64,000 bases of DNA from Streptococcus parasanguinis (GTDB lineage: Bacteria; Bacillota; Bacilli; Lactobacillales; Streptococcaceae): NCBI RefSeq assembly GCF_019929185.1, contig NZ_JAHZPC010000006.1:1-64000 (forward strand). The letters run 5' to 3'. The stretch's first letter is position 1. Each line of letters opens with the position of its first letter. Under the pieces are notes generated by a model that made no database searches, was not told where the DNA came from, and saw nothing but the letters and a program-made list of their open reading frames with translations. The position numbers and the translations under genes are program-made. Below, piece after piece: positions 17,589-26,868 of this stretch.

Positions 17589-18480
17589 ATCCAGATGTTG
17601 CTACATTTTCAAGTCGGTATTCCCCTTGCTGATTCTTTTTAAATGATAAGGTTATTTTTCTTTGATCTGTTGTAAAGTATAGAATATATATATAACTATT
17701 TTCCCCTTCATACAGGTTGTTACTGTAACTATTCTTAGGAATTCCAAACTGACTTATAGCCTCCATTAACCCAATCCCTTCCTGGCCACTTTTAGGTAAA
17801 TAAGAACGATATTCTTCTAAAGTTTTATTCGCCATGCCCGCTTGAGCTTTAGTCACTTCAAGATAGACACGCTCAACACGACTTTTTCCTTCAAACTCAT
17901 TAATAACAATTTTGAAAAAACCCTGTTGGTCAGAAAGCTTATAATAAAAGGTTACTCGTTCTTTCCCCGAGGAATTATAATCAAGTAAACCTGCAAACGC
18001 CTTTCCATATTTCTCAATTACTTCTGAAGATGTTATCGTTGGCTTCTTTGTAGCATCCATTAACTCAAAAACTTCATCAACTGAAAAAGCTCTTACTTGA
18101 GATGGATCAACCCACTCAGAATTTTCTTTTTTTAATATATATCCAATTTTTTTATTCTCACTTTTGCTTGCTTGAGTATTTGAAGGGCTGGTAGAAGATT
18201 TCTTATTTTGATATCTTTCCGAAGATCTTATGATCTTATTTACGGGTTTATGAACGACTGTTTTTTTATAATACCAGACTCCTATCAGAAAAAATACGAA
18301 TACAACGATCACTGAAAAGAGTACTCGGATTATGTTACGTGAAATCCGAAATCCTATTTGTTTCTTTTGATCTTCAAAAATCGCTCCTTGAGGTCCTTCA
18401 TCCGAAAATGCACTCGGAAAAGAGTACAGATTCCCATGATTCTTAGACCATTCACGTTGTACTTTTCTTCCTCTTGACAT
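17587..18480 (-). CDS. Membrane-anchored protein of the BLIP-like cluster (member 6)
   Basis: 297 aa. Basic cytoplasmic N-terminus of about 50 residues, TM helix (VLFSVIVVFVFFLIGVWYY), Ser/Lys-rich linker, then an ectodomain with two halves, SSEVIEKYGKAFAGL and LMEAISQFGIPKNSY. Each half is followed by a beta-rich VTFYYKLSDQ or YILYFTTDQRK stretch. The tyrosine-rich YYKLSD block is shared with members 1 and 2, supporting common ancestry. RBS AAGGAG precedes the ATG. Separated from the others by the LPXTG gene. Function unknown. Confidence 0.73.
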   Translation of the reverse strand: MSRGRKVQREWSKNHGNLYSFPSAFSDEGPQGAIFEDQKKQIGFRISRNIIRVLFSVIVVFVFFLIGVWYYKKTVVHKPVNKIIRSSERYQNKKSSTSPSNTQASKSENKKIGYILKKENSEWVDPSQVRAFSVDEVFELMDATKKPTITSSEVIEKYGKAFAGLLDYNSSGKERVTFYYKLSDQQGFFKIVINEFEGKSRVERVYLEVTKAQAGMANKTLEEYRSYLPKSGQEGIGLMEAISQFGIPKNSYSNNLYEGENSYIYILYFTTDQRKITLSFKKNQQGEYRLENVATSG

Positions 18481-18568
18481 GTCGTACTCCTTAACTTTAT
18501 TATCTTACCCTACTATAGCATAAATCACCTGAAGGCGCCAATTCATCACTAAATGGGGAAATAGACAC

Positions 18569-18598
18569 AAAAAAACGACCTCTTTCGAGATCGTTTTG
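18569..18598 (-). terminator. Intrinsic terminator of pgi
   Basis: Minus strand: AAACGATCTCGAAAGAGGTCGTTTTTTT, a stem with T-run immediately after the pgi stop. Confidence 0.85.
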
Positions 18599-18606
18599 TC
18601 TGTCGA

Positions 18607-19956
18607 TTAAAGGCGAGCGTTGAGTTCTGCTCCAAGTTCTTCAAATCCTGGTTTACCAAGAAGGGCAAACATATTTTTCTTGTAGGCTTCAACACCTGGT
18701 TGGTCAAATGGGTTGATCGCGTTCAAGTAACCTGAAAGGGCGATGGCCAACTCGAAGAAGTAGATGGCATAACCAAGAGTGAAGGCATCTTGCTCAGGAA
18801 GAGTTACGTACATGTTTGGCACGTCACCGTCTGTGTGGGCAAGAAGAACACCGTCAGTTGCTTTTTTGTTTACGAAGTCAACGTCTTTTCCTTGGAGGTA
18901 ACCAAGTCCATCAAGGTCTTCTTCCAATGTAGGGATGATCACGTTCTTACGTGGTTTATCCACACGGACAACTGTTTCAAACATGATACGAGTTCCTTCT
19001 TGGATAAATTGACCCAATGAGTGCAAGTCTGTTGAGAAGTTTGCTGAAGTTGGATAAATACCTTTTTGGTCTTTTCCTTCTGACTCACCAGCCAATTGTT
19101 TCCACCATTCTGAGAAGTATTGAAGTGATGGCTCGTAGTTAACCAAGATTTCAGTTGCATATCCTTTACGGTAAAGGATGTTACGAACAGCTGCGTATTG
19201 GTAAGCTTCGTTTTCAGAAAGTTTGTCTGAAGTGTATTCTTTACGGGCTGCATTCGCACCTTCCATAAGGGCTTTGATATCAGCACCTGATGCAGCAATT
19301 GGAAGCAATCCAACTGGTGTCAAGACTGAGAAGCGTCCACCGATATCATCTGGAACTACAAATGTTTCCCAACCATTGGCATCTGCTTCCACTTTTACAG
19401 CACCTTTGGCACGGTCAGTTGTTGCGTAGATCCGTTTGTTAGCTTCTTCTTGACCATATTTCTTCACCAAGAGTTCTTTGAAGACACGGAAAGCGATCGC
19501 TGGTTCAGTTGTTGTACCTGATTTAGAAATCACGTTGACTGAGAAATCTTTATCTGAAACATACTCTACCAAGTCAGCAAGGTAAGTAGATGAGATGGAG
19601 TTTCCAGCATAAAGGATTTGTGGCGCTTTGCGTTCTTCTTTTGTTTGCAAGTTTGCAAAGTGGTGGTTCAAGAAGTCAATGGCAGCTTTCGCTCCAAGGT
19701 ATGATCCACCGATACCGATCACGACCAAAACATCGCTGTCTGATTTGATTTGTTCAGCAGCTTTCAAGATGCGGTCAAATTCTTCACGGTCATAATTTTC
19801 AGGAAGGTCCAACCAACCTAGGAAGTCACTACCAGCACCTGTTCCTTTACGGATCAATTCATCAGCTGCAGTCACTTGTGGTTGCATATATTCCACTTCG
19901 TGTGGGGCAACAAATTTACCCAAAACTTTTGAGTAGTCAAATTTAATATGAGACAT
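18607..19956 (-). CDS. pgi: Glucose-6-phosphate isomerase
   Basis: Interconverts glucose-6-phosphate and fructose-6-phosphate in glycolysis. 449 aa, the short bacterial form. Visible motifs: [27 protein letters not shown] (sugar-phosphate binding), [14 protein letters not shown], and the C-terminal [10 protein letters not shown] carrying the family's catalytic lysine. Monocistronic, with its own terminator and a promoter preceded by two cre-like sequences. Confidence 0.98.
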   Translation of the reverse strand: MSHIKFDYSKVLGKFVAPHEVEYMQPQVTAADELIRKGTGAGSDFLGWLDLPENYDREEFDRILKAAEQIKSDSDVLVVIGIGGSYLGAKAAIDFLNHHFANLQTKEERKAPQILYAGNSISSTYLADLVEYVSDKDFSVNVISKSGTTTEPAIAFRVFKELLVKKYGQEEANKRIYATTDRAKGAVKVEADANGWETFVVPDDIGGRFSVLTPVGLLPIAASGADIKALMEGANAARKEYTSDKLSENEAYQYAAVRNILYRKGYATEILVNYEPSLQYFSEWWKQLAGESEGKDQKGIYPTSANFSTDLHSLGQFIQEGTRIMFETVVRVDKPRKNVIIPTLEEDLDGLGYLQGKDVDFVNKKATDGVLLAHTDGDVPNMYVTLPEQDAFTLGYAIYFFELAIALSGYLNAINPFDQPGVEAYKKNMFALLGKPGFEELGAELNARL

Positions 19957-19984
19957 GTTATTCCTCCAATATTTCTTCTCCTCT

Positions 19985-20040
19985 ATGATATCGCTTTACA
20001 GGGATTTAATCAAGGGAAACCATCCTGTAAAACGTTTTCA
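19985..20040 (-). promoter_or_regulatory. pgi promoter with upstream cre-like site
   Basis: Minus strand: TTGATT (20008-20013), 17-nt spacer, TATCAT (19985-19990). TGAAAACGTTTTAC (20027-20040) matches the cre consensus at 12 of 14 positions and lies just upstream of the -35, a location associated with CcpA activation rather than repression. A second 12/14 match, TGCAAACGATTGCT, is at 20084-20097. Confidence 0.55.
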
Positions 20041-20123
20041 TTTGCTAATTTTTTTATTTTCACAAATCAAGCAACGACGCAATAGCAATCGTTTGCATAT
20101 TTGTACTATTTTTGACTAGAAAA

Positions 20124-20156
20124 TCAAAAAAAAGAGGCTTCTTCCGAAGCTCTATT
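20124..20156 (-). terminator. Terminator-like hairpin downstream of the SRP RNA region
   Basis: Minus strand: AGAGCTTCGGAAGAAGCCTCT followed by a long T-run. Probably ends any transcript that reads on from the SRP RNA. Confidence 0.6.
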
Positions 20157-20212
20157 TTCACGCTATTATTCTTTGAATCCGCTAATGAATTTCAAGATGA
20201 CTCTAGTGAGTG

Positions 20213-20337
20213 ATAGCCCTCACGTCGCTTCACTCCTCAGGATCAATATCTCTAAGTTCGGTTACGCCTTACAGGCTTTTTTCATTTTACGCTATAGCCC
20301 TCACGTCGCTTCGCTCCTCAGGATCAATATCTCTAAA
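20213..20337 (-). repeat. Two direct copies of a 45-bp repeat downstream of SRP RNA
   Basis: Near-identical units at about 20213-20258 and 20292-20337 (one or two mismatches), 79 bp apart, separated by a GCCT-GTAAGGC hairpin. On the minus strand both would encode RDIDPEE-SDVRAI in one frame; the second unit to be transcribed has a stop (TGA) in that frame. Looks like a decayed coding fragment or a short streptococcal repeat. Confidence 0.7.
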
Positions 20338-20384
20338 CTCATCTGCGACTTCCAGTCTTGATTCGTTAAGAGCTTTTATCGGTT

Positions 20385-20415
20385 TACAGCTTTTTCCCTA
20401 ACGGGAAAAACTGCA
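20385..20415 (-). terminator. Strong short hairpin between SRP RNA and the 45-bp repeats
   Basis: GCTTTTTCCC-TAAC-GGGAAAAAC; the stem lacks a following T-run on the minus strand, so termination is uncertain. Confidence 0.4.
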
Positions 20416-20467
20416 TCCATTGCTCTAAGATTCGTCTGCGTCCCTTGGACTTGACTCATCAAGAGCA

Positions 20468-20549
20468 ATAGAAAAGAGCACACAGTTCACTTCGCTTAGG
20501 GCTGCTGGATTCCTCCCCTGACCCGCTTCACGCAGAACTGTTGCTCCGA
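20468..20549 (-). ncRNA. ffs: Signal recognition particle RNA (small 4.5S-type)
   Basis: The transcript contains GCGGGTCAGGGGAGGAATCC followed by AGCAGCCCTAAGCG, the universally conserved SRP RNA apical motif (GGUCAGG..GGAA..AGCAGCC). Flanking arms GAGCA-ACAGTTC and GAACTGTGTGCTC pair to close a single long hairpin, followed by TTTTC. Promoter on the minus strand: TTGCAA, 16 nt, TATAAT (20555-20560). Adjacent to tadA, a conserved firmicute neighbourhood. Short form lacking the Alu domain, as usual in streptococci. End coordinates are approximate. Confidence 0.9.
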
Positions 20550-20593
20550 TAGGTATTATATCATAATTTGTTCGATTTGCAAAGGTCCGGTTT

Positions 20594-21103
20594 TTATTCT
20601 TGTGTTTCGGCCTTGGCTGCGAGTTTGGCTTGTTTTTTTCGTTCTCGACCTTGGCGGAAGAAGGTCTGCATGATGGCTGCACATTCTGCTTCCAAGATTC
20701 CTGTTTCTACTTCGACTCGGTGATTGAGGCGTTCATCTGCCAAAATGTCGTAGAGACTACCTGCTCCACCGAACTTCTGATTGGTCGCCCCGTAAATCAC
20801 CTGGGGAATCCGAGCTAGACCAATGGCACCACTACACATGACACAGGGCTCAATCGTGACAAAAAGCGTCGTATCCAGCAGGCGCCAGCTATTTTCACGC
20901 TGATTGGCCTCCTCGATCGCCATGATTTCCGCATGCATGACCGCCCGCTGCAGCTCCTCACGCGCATTATGTCCACGCCCGATAATCTGACCATCCTTGA
21001 CCAAGACACAGCCAATCGGTATTTCATCATTGGCGAGGGCAATCTCCGCCTCCTTCAGGGCTTCCCTCATAAACATCGCTTTTTCCTCTATCGTGTAGTC
21101 CAT
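20594..21103 (-). CDS. tadA: tRNA-specific adenosine deaminase
   Basis: Deaminates the wobble adenosine of tRNA-Arg(ACG) to inosine. The zinc/catalytic motifs HAEIMAIEEA and PCVMCSGAI are intact, as is the IPIGCVLVKDG substrate segment. Start taken at 21103 (MDYTIEEKAM, preceded by purine-rich AAGGAAGAG); an ATG 33 bp upstream lacks an RBS. 169 aa, typical. SRP RNA lies immediately downstream. In S. pneumoniae tadA directly follows purA; here about 3.3 kb containing an ABC/RiPP-like locus and a phosphatase gene separates them. Confidence 0.95.
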   Translation of the reverse strand: MDYTIEEKAMFMREALKEAEIALANDEIPIGCVLVKDGQIIGRGHNAREELQRAVMHAEIMAIEEANQRENSWRLLDTTLFVTIEPCVMCSGAIGLARIPQVIYGATNQKFGGAGSLYDILADERLNHRVEVETGILEAECAAIMQTFFRQGRERKKQAKLAAKAETQE

Positions 21104-21194
21104 CTCTTCCTTCTTCCTTTTAGTTTCTTTGTTCATTATACCATAGGCAGCTTACGACTCACAAAAAAAGCCGCCGATTGGGCGACTCTTATGG

Positions 21195-21265
21195 GAGATT
21201 ATTATGAAAAAGTTTAGGAGGTTTAAACAAAGTTAGGAGGTCTTTGTTTATGCTTCTAGTATAGC
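21195..21265 (+). other. Region with two tandem Shine-Dalgarno-like motifs and micro-ORFs
   Basis: Between tadA (minus) and the end of the ABC gene lie 269 bp with no clear gene. On the plus strand an 11-codon ORF reads MKKFRRFKQS (ATG preceded by GGGAG), overlapping two TTTAGGAGG/GTTAGGAGG motifs; a second ATG starts MLLV. It could be a leader remnant or chance. No terminator for the ABC gene is visible here. Confidence 0.2.
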
Positions 21266-21405
21266 TGGCCTATCTTAAATAAAGCTTAAGTTCTCTGAGT
21301 ATTGATGATTTTGGAAATATCACCACTTAGAATCTCAAAAATATCTGACAAATTGCTGGCTTACTACTATCCGCTTTGTCGCAGAACCAACTATTGTGGC
21401 ATCGC

Positions 21406-22983
21406 TCATCCTTTACGTAACTCAAGGATTTGGTCATAGCGCTCTTCTTCATCAATATGATGGGCTATTTCTAGTACCGTGATCGGCAAAGAAAAGATTA
21501 GGTCTCTAACCAGACGACTATTTTTTTCGTCCAAAGCTGATGTCACTTCGTCCGCTAATAAAATATCCTTCTCGCGTAAGAGAAAACGAGCCAACTCTAA
21601 TCTGACACGCTGACCTCCTGAAATGTTTTCACCATTATTATGAATTTCTACATTCAAAATATCCTGAAATTCATCTATTAAGCCAACTCGGTCCAATACC
21701 TCCAATAATTCATGGTCCTGAAAAGGCTGACCAAAAGTTAGATTATAGCGGATAGTATCGTTAAACAGGAAGGGATGCTGGCTAATTAAACCGATATTCC
21801 CTTGGAAATGACTCGTTATTTGATTTCCATCATACTGAACGAAAATGTCACCCTCATCACATACTTCTTCTCCTAAAATCAAGCGAAAAAGAGTCGTCTT
21901 TCCAGACCCGCTCGGTCCTTTGATTAAGACCTTCTGACCTACTGAAATCGTCGCCGTCAAATCAGAAAAAAGCTGACGTTCAGCAAAACTTTTTGAAATA
22001 TGATTTAAGCGCAACGATTCGAGATTTTCAACAAATTGATCCTTTGTCTCTTCGAAATCAGGTTCTTCCTCGATAATCTTAAACAGGCGGTTTGCAGTCG
22101 GCAAGGCACCTTGGAGATTGGCTGCACTGTACATCAGAGTTTGGATCGGTTCTACCAGCATCCCCGCAGCAACATACATAGAGATGAGGCTTGTAATAGA
22201 AATAGAATTTCCCTGTAAACTCAAATAAAAGCCTAAAGCAAGAGGAACAACCTGACTAAAAAAGACCATAAATCCATTAAAGAAAAAAATAATATTATGT
22301 GTGAAACAAAATCTTTGGATGGCTTTTTGATATTCTCCGTTTAAATCATTCACGCGCTCTTCATTCAGCCTCATGGCCTGATTAATCCGTAAGGTTTGGC
22401 TGCCTTGCATACTATCCGAGACAAGCCCATGTAATTTCGTTCTAAGCTTGGACCAGCTGTCTCCCGAATCTTGTAAACGACGATTCATGATGAACTGAGG
22501 AATAGGTCTCATAATCGTAAAAATGACAAAAATAAGTCCTAAGAGAAAATTTTGTGAAACAATATAAATGGCTGTAACAAGGGCGACAAATCCCCAACTC
22601 ACCATAACATTTATATTTTCCAAATAATTATCGCCCACATATTCCATATCTTGAGTTAGCAGACTAACTTTTTCATCATTGGAAAATTTAGGATTCAATA
22701 TGACTTTCTTAAATAAAAGGGCACGGACACTTTTGTTGATTTCTCTTCGGAATATATTGTGCGAATAGTTTGAAAACAGCATCAGACTATAAATAACAAG
22801 ATAGACAGACAAACCAAATAAAACAAAATTGAGAATTTTTCCATAAGAAAGGCCGTCTTGATCTAACTTCAAGGCCTTCGTTAAAATCAGAGGTTGCGCC
22901 AACACCAAACCACTATTCACAATACGCCCTAAAAAAATAGGAAAAAGATACTTCTTATCAATGTACTTATAAATATTTCTCAT
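21406..22983 (-). CDS. ABC transporter, fused permease and ATPase (exporter type)
   Basis: Half-size ABC exporter, 525 aa from the ATG at 22983 (GGATG upstream); a start nine bases earlier is possible. Six TM helices occupy residues about 15-300. The ATPase domain has Walker A GPSGSGKTT, signature ISGGQRVRLELARFLL and Walker B DILLADEVTSALDE. No C39 leader-peptidase domain. It is the distal gene of a small unit with a 23-residue peptide and a radical-SAM remnant, so export of a modified peptide is the natural inference. A hairpin at 23003-23023 separates it from the peptide gene. Confidence 0.88.
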   Translation of the reverse strand: MRNIYKYIDKKYLFPIFLGRIVNSGLVLAQPLILTKALKLDQDGLSYGKILNFVLFGLSVYLVIYSLMLFSNYSHNIFRREINKSVRALLFKKVILNPKFSNDEKVSLLTQDMEYVGDNYLENINVMVSWGFVALVTAIYIVSQNFLLGLIFVIFTIMRPIPQFIMNRRLQDSGDSWSKLRTKLHGLVSDSMQGSQTLRINQAMRLNEERVNDLNGEYQKAIQRFCFTHNIIFFFNGFMVFFSQVVPLALGFYLSLQGNSISITSLISMYVAAGMLVEPIQTLMYSAANLQGALPTANRLFKIIEEEPDFEETKDQFVENLESLRLNHISKSFAERQLFSDLTATISVGQKVLIKGPSGSGKTTLFRLILGEEVCDEGDIFVQYDGNQITSHFQGNIGLISQHPFLFNDTIRYNLTFGQPFQDHELLEVLDRVGLIDEFQDILNVEIHNNGENISGGQRVRLELARFLLREKDILLADEVTSALDEKNSRLVRDLIFSLPITVLEIAHHIDEEERYDQILELRKG

Positions 22984-22995
22984 AATTATCATCCA

Positions 22996-23026
22996 TCAAA
23001 ATAGAGGGCTAGCACAACCCTCTTCT
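22996..23026 (-). terminator. Partial terminator between peptide gene and ABC transporter
   Basis: Minus strand: AGAGGG-TTGTGCTAG-CCCTCT followed by ATTTT. In peptide operons such attenuating hairpins after the precursor gene raise its transcript over the downstream genes; that role is inferred. Confidence 0.5.
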
Positions 23027-23047
23027 CTAATTTATTTAAAATCGTGA

Positions 23048-23119
23048 TTATTTACAATCACAATTATAGTTAAATACTCTAGGTTTAGCATTCATTTTGT
23101 CATCGAATTTGTTATTCAC
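23048..23119 (-). CDS. Short Cys-containing peptide, candidate RiPP precursor
   Basis: A 23-codon ORF starting at GTG (23119) with GAAGG five bases upstream; it ends FNYNCDCK. The last residues contain overlapping N-x-x-C patterns (NYNC and NCDC). It lies directly between a radical-SAM N-terminal fragment and an exporter, the context of a ribosomally made, radical-SAM-modified peptide. Other starts are possible: GTG at 23131 (4-bp overlap with the upstream stop) or ATG giving MNAKPRVFNYNCDCK. Alternatively it is the last codons of the deleted maturase in a shifted frame. Translation is unproven. Confidence 0.4.
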   Translation of the reverse strand: MNNKFDDKMNAKPRVFNYNCDCK

Positions 23120-23127
23120 TTTAACCT

Positions 23128-23406
23128 TCACCGAAAATTACAATCTCCATGTGTCAAAATTGTTAGTTCCAATAATTCAGCATCTGTATCGCTTATTTTA
23201 GATAGATACTTTTCGACCTCATACTCACCCTCACTTAAATATTTATTTTTATCAAGATAAGCATGAAACTCTTTCCTAATCACATCATTGCTGTCGACTA
23301 CTCTATTCAATTCATTCGTAAGAAAAAATGAATGATTGGTTTTAGTATTAAAATACAACGTACCATCATCAGTACTATATTTTAATATATATCGTGACAA
23401 ATTCAT
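23128..23406 (-). pseudogene. N-terminal remnant of a radical-SAM peptide maturase
   Basis: A 92-codon ORF with a good RBS (AAGAGGTG) and promoter. The sequence looks like the N-terminal extension of SPASM-type maturases (YILKYSTDDGTLYFNTKTNH) leading into LLELTILTHGDCNFR, the first strand and first cysteine of a CxxxCxxC radical-SAM motif. A TGA follows CNFR at once, so the remaining two cysteines, the TIM barrel and the SPASM domain are absent. Not simply a frameshift: the downstream 100 bp encode no barrel in any frame, so an internal deletion is likely. It may survive as a leader-binding protein, but decay is simpler. Confidence 0.6.
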
Positions 23407-23444
23407 ATTATCACCTCTTAATCTGTGTGACTTAACCTACAGTA

Positions 23445-23482
23445 AGTATACACCGATAGAAATATTGAATCAAGCAATATTC
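23445..23482 (-). promoter_or_regulatory. Promoter with overlapping inverted repeat for the peptide/ABC locus
   Basis: Minus strand: TTGATT (23469-23474), 18-nt spacer, TATACT (23445-23450). The inverted repeat AATATTG-CTTGATT-CAATATT (23462-23482) covers the -35, a likely operator for an unidentified regulator. Confidence 0.5.
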
Positions 23483-23524
23483 AGCAGATTAGAAAAGTTC
23501 CAACTTTTAATATTTTGGAAAAGG

Positions 23525-24169
23525 TTATCCTATAAAAGCTGCAATTTCGCCAACTTCTTGAGCAATATAGGTGGCGCCGGCTTCTTCCAATTCTTCCCTG
23601 CTTCCAAAGCCATAAAGGACACCGATAGAATCAAGCTTTTGCGCTTGAGCGCCAAGCACATCGTGCTCCCTGTCTCCAATCATGATGGTATGCGCCAAAT
23701 CTGTAATCCCATTTTGCTCCAAGGCATACTGGATAACATCGCTTTTTTTACTACGTTTTCTATCCATGGTCGCACCAGCGACAAAGTCAAAATAATCATA
23801 CAAACCAAAGTGTTTGAGAATTTGAATGGAAAATTCTTCAGGCTTTGACGTAGCTACAATCAACTGTTTGCCAGCCTGCTTGAGAGAAGCCAGCAAGTCA
23901 GGAACGCCTAGATAGACCTCATTTTCATAAAGGCCTTTTTCGGAAAAATACTCATGATAGTAGTCAATGGCCTTTAAACATTCTTCCTTAGAAAATCCAT
24001 AAAAGCGCTCAAAAGACTCCTGCAAGGGCGGACCGATGAAAACTCTCAATGCTTTCTTGTCTGGCACTTGAATCCCATATTTTCCTAAGGCATAGGCCAC
24101 CGAGTTGGTAATCCCTAGTTCTGAATTGGTCAAGGTGCCGTCTAGGTCAAATAAAATCGTTTGATACAT
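23525..24169 (-). CDS. HAD-family hydrolase (phosphoglycolate phosphatase-like)
   Basis: 214 aa cytoplasmic phosphatase of the haloacid-dehalogenase superfamily. Motif I FDLDGTLTNSE (nucleophile and acid Asp, residues about 7-17), motif II IVATSKP, lysine in motif III, and motif IV MIGDREHDVLGA are all intact. The cap region (IGPPLQESFERF) resembles the Gph/PgmB type. Substrate cannot be fixed from sequence. It stands between purA and the peptide/ABC locus, with a family A repeat on its 5' side. Confidence 0.9.
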   Translation of the reverse strand: MYQTILFDLDGTLTNSELGITNSVAYALGKYGIQVPDKKALRVFIGPPLQESFERFYGFSKEECLKAIDYYHEYFSEKGLYENEVYLGVPDLLASLKQAGKQLIVATSKPEEFSIQILKHFGLYDYFDFVAGATMDRKRSKKSDVIQYALEQNGITDLAHTIMIGDREHDVLGAQAQKLDSIGVLYGFGSREELEEAGATYIAQEVGEIAAFIG

Positions 24170-24194
24170 TTTTTCCTCTTTCTGCTTTCAAAAA

Positions 24195-24368
24195 GAGGCT
24201 GGGACAAAAGTCCTAGCCTCTCAATTGTCTTTGGATTGTCGAGCAAGACGCAGTGGTTGAGTGGGCTCTACTACGCTGATTTCATCAGCTTTTACAGCCC
24301 TACTCAACTGTGCGGAGGTGGGACGATGAAATCGAATTCTAACGAATGACCGATTTCTGTCCCACTCT
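24195..24368 (+). repeat. Structured intergenic repeat, family A, copy 3
   Basis: About 174 bp, nearly identical to copy 1 with TAC inserted in the central loop and a few substitutions. On the minus strand the head hairpin (GAGGCTAGGAC-TTTT-GTCCCAGCCTC plus T-run) is a full intrinsic terminator for purA. Confidence 0.9.
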
Positions 24369-24383
24369 CTTATCTTCATTTGC

Positions 24384-25685
<1,302 letters not shown>

Positions 25686-25982
25686 TCATATACCATAGAT
25701 AGTTCCCTATCTATGCCTTTCTTCAAACTAGGGGCAGGAGTCTCACCTGCAAGTTTGTCTTACACTCTATTATAAGAAATTTTTGATGTTTTTTCAAGAA
25801 CCACTCGGCTATCGTTTATTTTTCTCCTTCTTTTTTAAACCAACTTCTCTATGAAACTCGTCTTTTACTTGGAAATTGCTTCTTTCTAGAAATAACGTTC
25901 GGAATTTTCTTTTCTTCTTGCCCTTCTTCTTAAACGACTGATTTTCAGAATTCTCCTTGTCCCCACTTTGCTTGATTTGTGC

Positions 25983-25995
25983 TAAAATAGTAGGT
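25983..25995 (+). promoter_or_regulatory. hslO: Extended -10 placing hslO start at or near +1
   Basis: TGCTAAAAT ends at 25988, seven bases before the ATG at 25996. The only SD-like sequence is AGTAGG immediately before the ATG, too close to function normally. A leaderless transcript is therefore plausible. No good -35 is seen. Confidence 0.45.
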
Positions 25996-26868
25996 ATGGA
26001 CAAAATTATTAAAACTATCTCAGAAAGTGGCGCTTTTCGTGCCTATGTACTAGACAGTACAGAAACCGTACGAAAAGCCCAAGAAAAACATCATACACAA
26101 GCTAGCTCCACGGTCGCACTTGGCCATACCCTCATTGCCAGTCAAATCTTGGCGGCAAACGAGAAAGGAGATACTAAAATCACGGTCAAAGTCCTTGGAA
26201 CTAGCTCACTCGGAGCCATCATCACCGTGGCAGATACCAAGGGAAATGTTAAAGGCTACGTGCAAAATCCTGGAGTGGATATCAAGAAGACGGCAACTGG
26301 TGAAGTCCTGGTGGGACCATTTGTCGGAAACGGAGAATTCCTGGTCATCACTGACTATGGTACGGGAAATCCTTATAACTCCATGACCCCTCTTGTCACC
26401 GGTGAAATCGGAGAAGACCTGGCCTTTTATCTGACGGAAAGCCAACAAACACCTTCTGCAGTTGGACTCAATGTCCTTTTGGATGACGAAGACAAGGTTA
26501 AAGTGGCGGGTGGCTTCTTGCTTCAAGTCTTGCCAAATGCCAAGGAAGAAGAAATCGCGCGCTTTGAAAAACGCATCCAAGAAATGCCTGCTATCTCCAC
26601 ACTTTTGGAATCTGAAGACCATATTGAAGCTCTTCTTGCCGCTATCTATGGAGATGAACCTTTCAAACGCCTCTCTGAAGAAGAACTTCGCTTCCAGTGC
26701 GACTGCAGCCGTGAGCGTTTCTTGAATGCTTTAGCAAGTCTGCCAGCTAGTGATCTAAAAGAGATGAAAGATGAAGATCACGGTGCAGAGATTACCTGCC
26801 AATTCTGCCAAACACACTACCACTTTGACGAAAATGACTTGGAGGAACTCATTCGTGACAAATCTTAA
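25996..26868 (+). CDS. hslO: Redox-regulated chaperone Hsp33
   Basis: Holdase chaperone activated by oxidation. 290 aa from the ATG at 25996 ([17 protein letters not shown], the usual Hsp33 start). A longer frame from a TTG at 25957 adds 13 unconserved residues and runs through the -10. The C-terminal zinc/redox cysteines are present: QCDCS (about residues 235-239) and TCQFCQ. Its 3' end overlaps the dus gene by 14 bp, a common streptococcal pair. Confidence 0.95.
   Translation: MDKIIKTISESGAFRAYVLDSTETVRKAQEKHHTQASSTVALGHTLIASQILAANEKGDTKITVKVLGTSSLGAIITVADTKGNVKGYVQNPGVDIKKTATGEVLVGPFVGNGEFLVITDYGTGNPYNSMTPLVTGEIGEDLAFYLTESQQTPSAVGLNVLLDDEDKVKVAGGFLLQVLPNAKEEEIARFEKRIQEMPAISTLLESEDHIEALLAAIYGDEPFKRLSEEELRFQCDCSRERFLNALASLPASDLKEMKDEDHGAEITCQFCQTHYHFDENDLEELIRDKS

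Noticed and set aside
25809..26003. 64-codon Lys-rich minus-strand ORF upstream of hslO
   Set aside because: Its start overlaps the hslO start and promoter, no RBS is seen and composition is low-complexity; position suggested comW but the sequence does not match it.
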